Source: Hysterium pulicare CBS 123377
Lineage: Eukaryota; Ascomycota; Dothideomycetes; Hysteriales; Hysteriaceae
Direction of reading: 5' to 3'
Length of the DNA stretch: 64,000 nucleotides
NCBI GenBank assembly: GCA_000467715.1
Contig: AJFK01000534.1
Coordinates: 43,591-107,590, forward strand
Both the position numbers and the translations under genes were made by a program. The notes beneath the pieces were generated by a model. The model did not search any database. It had not been told where the DNA came from and worked only from the letters and a program-made list of their open reading frames with translations. This document shows, piece by piece, positions 58,269 to 64,000 of the stretch; position 1 is the first letter of the stretch; each line of letters opens with the position of its first letter.

Positions 58269-61200
58269 ACCATTCTTACCGGAACTTATCATACGGATTA
58301 TTCTTTACGCTTTTTTATACGATGTGTTCATATGTCCTTTTATTCTTGTCGAAAAGTCATGATGAGATGATAACTTTTGTTTCAGCGGTGTTCGTCTTGT
58401 ACGGTGTTGGGGTGGACTCAGATTTTTCCGGCGTTCCAAACTAGACTTGGGCATACCAAATCCACCAGGCTCCGGACACCTGGGACCGTTTCCTAGGATA
58501 CCGTTCTCGCTGAGGATATTTAGAAAACTGGTTTTATCCATGTTGGTGTTCTATTACTAGCCCGTTTATTACGCTAGGGAGGTCAGCAATTGCCTAGATG
58601 GCGAGATGTTCTTCATTCAATGTTCATATGGATACATTTCCTTTTATTTGCACGATTATATACCGGGTCGGGTTGTGGCCTCTTTGGAGCTGGTCGTTGA
58701 TGCATTTACACGGAGTTTTCCTATCATCTTGAAACTGGACGCATTCAACAGGCAAGGAGGGTATGTTGATCCATTTTTACGTTCATTCTCTCGATACCAG
58801 AGCTCGCAACAAAAGCCTTGCTCAAAAACATTATGTACGTTAATAAGTCCAAGGGGGCTTGTATACGTTTGACCTTCGCTACGGCAAGATCAAAACTCCA
58901 AACAAGAGATACGTTATGAGATACAACGTCAGTTGTATCTCAGCACCCAGCCAATTCTGAAATTCTGACTATTTTGTTGACGTGGTGAAAATCGTCATAA
59001 AACGTTGAAGCCTCCCAGCCCACTTTACGGATATTGACTTCTCCCGAAGATCATTGAATGCAATAATCTCAACGTTCCCAAGGAGACGGCATCCAGGATG
59101 ATAGTACGTGTAGAGCAATGTGGTTTAGCTTCCCAACCTGCTGCATGCCCCTCCACCCCTCAGCCCGCTGCATGCTGCAAGACGAGCAATCTGCCCGAAC
59201 AATGTCCCTCGCCCATAGTACTGCGCCGAGTCACCGCAAGTGAAGCTACCAACCAGGAGCCAGCTCCACACACCCAAACGTCCTGCAGGACAAGCGAAAA
59301 CCTTGGAAGACGCCTAGGCGGTCGCTGCACATGCGTATGCAAAGTACTTTAGCAGCGAACCAATCAAACTCAGCCCGTTGCCCGATCTTTGCAGCAAGCC
59401 GTGCATCTTGCAGCAGGCTACTGTACCTGCACTGATGGGGGCTTGTTTGAGCTGATTTTCGCCTCTGGCCATGGTCGGCGTATGCTATTGCTGCTAGCCT
59501 CTTATCCGCGAGGGACTCGAGGGGAGGGATTATTTTTATTGAGAAGGACCATTTCCTTGGAGATCCTCATCATCCTTGATGATATGGCGCACGGTACTGC
59601 ACGATCGAGACTCCCATGTCACAACTTTCCCACTTTGTCATAGTAGGATATCCACAGCTACTGCCTGCGCCTCGCTTGTTGATGTTGGGAGGCATACCGG
59701 AAGCTTCTTTTGTAGCTGCATCTATCGACTGAGGTGGATGAAAGTGTAGGTATGTAGTCAGACGGAGCAAAATTCTGAATGTCAGCTGCGGGCGGACCGG
59801 GTCGGCATCAGCATTTAACCCTCATCAGTCCATCTTAAGGTTCTGATATAGACATACATACAGACACTGCGAGTGAGCATCGCTTAGAATGCTTACTGTC
59901 GTGCAATATAAGGTACCTACGACTACGGACTTTCGCATGGTAGTAGCTGAAAGACCCTGCACTTCGCTACTAGAATCACCATCATGAACATGAAAATGAA
60001 AGAATGAGAAGGACCGGACCGGACGGTTCGCGTGCTGCGACGCACTCGCGTTGATGGCTTGTTCGTGATGATACGAATGGCTTGCAACGGCATGGTAGTA
60101 AAGGCGTCAGATGATCTATTGAAGGACGTGATTTCTGAAAAAGCAATTATGTTTGAGGATCGTATGGTGGACCACCGCCAACGTCTTTTGACAGCGGAAG
60201 GACTCCGAATGCAGCCATCGAATTGGCTATGTAAATTGCCTGCCTTGTGAGTGATGATAGTCCTCCCGAATCGTCCCATGATTCTGTCTCCTTCCATCAT
60301 CCTGCCGCACACCGTGGTATCTGCCCCAACCACAAGGGCTGCCAATATCTCCTATATTGCATTGGAGTCAGCAAATCTCCTAAGATCTTATCCGCCATCT
60401 ATCGCAAGCAACCGAGTGGCGACCTTCACACCCTGTAACCAGGTTTGCGTTATACAAGAGTGCAATGGATTGAGCCTATACAGCCGGCCCATGCTCCTAG
60501 TTGCGCTTATTGCTTCAGCTGCTCACCGGTGACATGGAATATTAAGGCATCCCACGCGGATTGCCTTTTTCGTCGCCCTGGTGATGGCCTTCTGGCCTTG
60601 TAACTGCATGCATCCACCGCTGGGGACTCAGTCCTGTGGTGGGGCTGTGGGCTGGGTGACTGTCGAGTGATGATGGCATGTTTGAGATGAAGCTGCCATC
60701 CTTCTTCCGAGGATACAAGGCGATAAGCCACGACTGGGGGCTGTATCAGGCCGATGGTGTAACGTCATGAGTCGTTGTCCAGCCACAGTATCAAAAGCAA
60801 AAGCAAGGGAACTGTGGAACGCTGGAATGTGATCTGGTTAGTGCAGAATGGAGATTCCATGATGGAGGTAAGGGAGCATTGACAATCAACGCTCAGCCCT
60901 ACGGAGACCTCACCGGACGGAACTCTACCACAACGTCAATTGTTTCGACCCAAGAAAATGCCTAGCCGTCTCAACTATCAACCTAACAACAGTACGTATC
61001 TCTCCCTTCCGCCGGCGACTACGGCTGACGCCGGACCGATGATTTGGAGTCGGAAGGCTGGTATGGTTTCCCTTCCAGCGAAAAGTGCTTGCCATCTTCA
61101 ACCCATGGATGGCAATCAGCGCCTTAACATGACATGTTACATCTCTCGCGGGACCAAACAATGATGAACTTTTTCCGCATGTTCCGGGCTCGCAGTTGTG

Positions 61201-63384
61201 ACTCCTCCCTCATGTCTTCTAATGGGTCCAACTCGTACCACCATCACCAGAGTGATCGAGAAACTAGACTGTCCCAAACACGATCGAGATGGCCACCATT
61301 CTCGCGCTCTCCGCACGCCTCACCCGTCTCGGAACCATCAAACGCTTGTGTTGCAAACATGTCCAGCCCAGCACCGTTTCGCAAAGGCACGTAGCAGATC
61401 AGGATAGATACCGCATCGTTCCACCTGGCGCCTATCCCTTTGTAACGGGGCGAAAACACCCATTCTCCACATTTCTCACTGGGCGTCGTGTGCGAGAAAC
61501 CTTGGCCAAGATACCTGCCTGCAACTTCAAACTCTGTTTTCTTTCCCGGTACCAACGTCCCTGATCTGGCGCCTTGCAGACGGATACATGCTGCATAGTG
61601 TTGCAAAGTTTGCTGGACCATCGTCAGCCCCTCAGCAGGCTTGCGGCTCAGTCAATTCCGGCGGCTTCTCGTGACCCGTTTCACGGAGATGGCTGAGTTC
61701 GAAAGTTCGACTTTGGATGGGGATTCGGATGGTTGCTGCTGCTGGCTGCTGCCTTGACTCGAGTTGAGGGTTTGTGCGAGGTACACTGTGGCCTTGCGGC
61801 GCTTTTAACAGCGGGTCGTCGTAGGTTATGAAACTAACTATACGTATACAGCAACGCGAGCTGCCTGGTTGGTCATGTTTTCGTTTTTCTCAGCCTCCTT
61901 CGCTGCTGTGTTTGCTGTGGGCGATTACGACAACGGCCCTACATATCATGTTCGACGCACAACGTCCAGAGTGGGCGATGTGTTCTTCGGTGCCGTTGCT
62001 CTAACGGTCATGTACGTCGTTGCTCAGCTCTCAAAGCCCAAGCTGTGCTATGCCGGAATGCAGAACGCAAATGTGCATGATCTCGTCCCTCTTGCTGGTT
62101 GTTCTATGTACAGGCATCGAGCCTGTCTGGCACTTCAGAGGTCGTCGCCAATCCTTGCCAATGAATTCATCGATCGCAACGAACGCCCCGGTGCTGGGTC
62201 CTTCCCTGCGGAGGAGAGGTAGTCCTGGTTCCATTGAGTCATTCTATGGTTGTTTTCCAATTGTTTGATACTTGCGAAGACCAATTCGATGTAGAAGGGT
62301 TCCCGTATCATCATGTCTCACTCCCTCCTCGCCGACCACCGCTAACAGGAGCATAGCAGCTATTCCGTTAACAGCTTCGTCATGCACGAAAGAGATGCAG
62401 CAGCGCTCCGATGTCAAGTTTTCCTTGTGTCTCGCTCACGAATGCATTTTCATTTACATGCGCGGAAGACCTACCGCCGAACCTAAGGATCCACTTCACC
62501 ATCCAAAAGTAACCACCGACATATGTCTTCCCACGATAACTTCATTGTTTCTATCCCTGCCGCTGTCGGCAAGGATACATTTCGTCCCACCAGATAGCAC
62601 GAGTTTCAGCATCAAACATGATGCAAGTCATACATGCAGCTTCCCTTGCTTTCTCTTTCTTTCCCTCCTATGGTGTTCTGCGAAACGCCACATGATCATG
62701 TTTGCAGCGTTCTCGCCTTTTGCCACGCGCCGCTCTGTCCTTGCTCTGCAGGTTACACGTATGCATCGGAGGATTTATTCGGTTCACGTGCATGAGTGGA
62801 TCTAGACAATCATCACAAATGTGGATGTGTCTGCGAGATTTCGGAAGCAGATGTGGAGAAGGGGGTCGAGCTGCTCGAGTGCTTTGCCACGGCCCGGTCT
62901 GATAGAAAATCACTTCCTGCATAAGCCCTGTATCGCGAGAAGCGGCCAAGACGACTCGTTCCAAAAAGGCGAGGCATTCGGAATTTTACATTTTGCCGCT
63001 TAGCTTTCCGACCTGCAGGTATCCTGCACATTCTCTCTAGACTCTCACTTATCAACACGGTCCGTGTTTCTCCTTAGTTTGCTACTCTTCTCACCACCCC
63101 AAGTCAATCCTGTCCATCTCAGCTAGCTTCCAGCAAAGAACCGCCCTGTACTACCTAGACAACCAATCAAGAAATATACCGCCTCAAGCGTGCCGTGTCC
63201 ACCAACGATGCAATGCAGCCATGACTGAGTGGGGAGACTCAAGTCGAAACAGTTTGTTGAGCAGTCGGCGATCTGAGCTGCAGTCCGATGAAACGGAAAA
63301 TGAGGTACATCACATTTTCACAAACCTCCGACTCTCTTTCCCGGGCCGGCCTCGGAGGGAGGAGGAATTGAGCTCGGGACCATT

Positions 63385-63640
63385 TAGGTCAAGATAAAAG
63401 GCCCTATGTTCCAGCAGTCATGTCTCTCTATTCTCTTCATACTTCATCTTTATACCTGTCTGTCTTTCTCTCATTACTCTTTTAATATGTTTGTTTTAAT
63501 CCCACCTTTGCGTGGACTTTCACTCTTTTCTCTTTCTTTATTTGTTCTTATTCATATACACAATATTTTATCACCAATATATATAGCCCGACAAACCCCT
63601 TCCCTGGTGTCCGTCCCTCCTCTTCGGAACGCGCACCTAC
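63385..63640 (+). promoter_or_regulatory. Probable promoter and CT-rich leader of a gene beyond the right edge
   Basis: A TATA-like GATAAAAGG near 63393 is followed by a long pyrimidine-rich tract (63420-63540) of the kind seen at transcription starts of highly expressed ascomycete genes. No convincing coding start is reached before the window ends. Confidence 0.45.
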
Positions 63641-63944
63641 GAGTTCTCAGAAACATCGCATCATCGTTCTGCGTGACCAGCTGCAGTCTTGTACGCGTAG
63701 CCACAGTGGACTCGTAGCGTGGTACATCCCCAAGGCCGACCGCTTGAACACCAACACTGACACCACTGAAGACCTCAGCGAAGAGGGACTGGAAACGGTG
63801 GCCGATTGATCCAACTTCCCGCTGAATTGGTTCAAGAAACCCCTTCTGAGATCAATTCTGCTCGCATCACCTCGATCGTCTGCACATCTTCTTCTTCGAA
63901 TGCAGCGTCTGAGGTGGTAATGTCGTTGGTGATCTGTATCGGTG

Positions 63945-64000
63945 GTCATCTCCCTCTCCTTGGACATCGGCCTCTCCCTCTTCATCTCCCTCTCCCTCTT
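63945..64000. repeat. CTCCCT-type low-complexity run
   Basis: Imperfect CTCCCT hexamers with short interruptions at the very end of the window; it may continue beyond the edge. Confidence 0.75.

Larger units (their letters stand above)
58269..64000. other. 5.7 kb gene-poor stretch to the window end
   Basis: No gene can be supported. Short open frames such as those near 59.1, 61.9 and 62.3 kb lack protein-like composition, splice continuity or motifs. Composition is mixed, with CT-rich patches. The last 600 bp look like a promoter and leader. A CTCCCT-type low-complexity run closes the window (about 63945-64000). Confidence 0.5.

Noticed and set aside
59098-59352. 84-residue cysteine-rich open frame
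   Set aside because: No signal peptide, no conserved cysteine spacing, and the region shows no other coding character.
61869-62222. Open frame with a hydrophobic start (MFSFFSASFAAVF)
   Set aside because: The remainder lacks a coherent domain, membrane pattern or splice partners; likely chance.
1-64000. CRISPR arrays, insertion sequences, LTR elements, viral remnants, or heterokaryon-incompatibility/NLR genes
   Set aside because: No regularly spaced repeats, terminal repeats, transposase, reverse transcriptase, NACHT/NB-ARC or HET motifs were seen in any frame.

Overview
The window looks like nuclear chromosomal DNA of a filamentous ascomycete (Pezizomycotina; Leotiomycetes is my best guess, by inference only). 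The reasons are short GT-AG introns of about 49-180 nt with CTRAY-like branch sites, CT-rich leaders, a CFEM surface protein, and a fungal type I fatty acid synthase encoded as separate alpha and beta chains. Gene starts and splice sites were worked out by hand from conserved motifs and frame continuity.

Layout. 1-8.4 kb: a CFEM GPI-anchored protein, a GCIP-family protein, the actin-related protein Arp6 and the nuclear-envelope protein Brl1/Brr6. 8.4-21.7 kb: the two fatty acid synthase subunits, divergently transcribed from a 1.2 kb shared promoter that holds a (TATG)n microsatellite; they make the cytosolic alpha6-beta6 complex. 22.3-24.7 kb: a Cut12-like spindle pole body protein. 25.5-30.2 kb: a tiny secreted-protein candidate and two membrane-protein genes of unknown function, each with a reading-frame problem near its N-terminus. 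30.5-32.2 kb: a monocarboxylate-type MFS transporter. 33.5-40.8 kb: a proline-rich BTB-like protein, a disordered hypothetical protein and a multi-pass membrane protein. 41.0-41.8 kb: a small nuclear-type protein whose conserved frame is crossed by two stop codons. 42.5-49.9 kb: the R-SNARE Ykt6 and the Ski2-like helicase Slh1, divergent from a 385 bp promoter. 56.9-58.3 kb: a Ran1/Sks1-type protein kinase lying between two large gene-poor stretches (49.9-56.9 kb and 58.3-64 kb). The window ends in a CT-rich, TATA-like promoter or leader that probably serves a gene beyond the right edge.

Most genes are housekeeping: lipid synthesis, SWR1 chromatin remodelling, nuclear-pore membrane, spindle pole body, vesicle fusion and ribosome rescue. 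I found no mobile element, CRISPR array, tRNA or rRNA, and no convincing secondary-metabolite or defence cluster. The observations most worth checking are the interrupted 41 kb gene, the two frame-broken membrane genes, the Ykt6 exon that carries the lipidation motif, the FAS splice sites, and the long leader of the isolated kinase.
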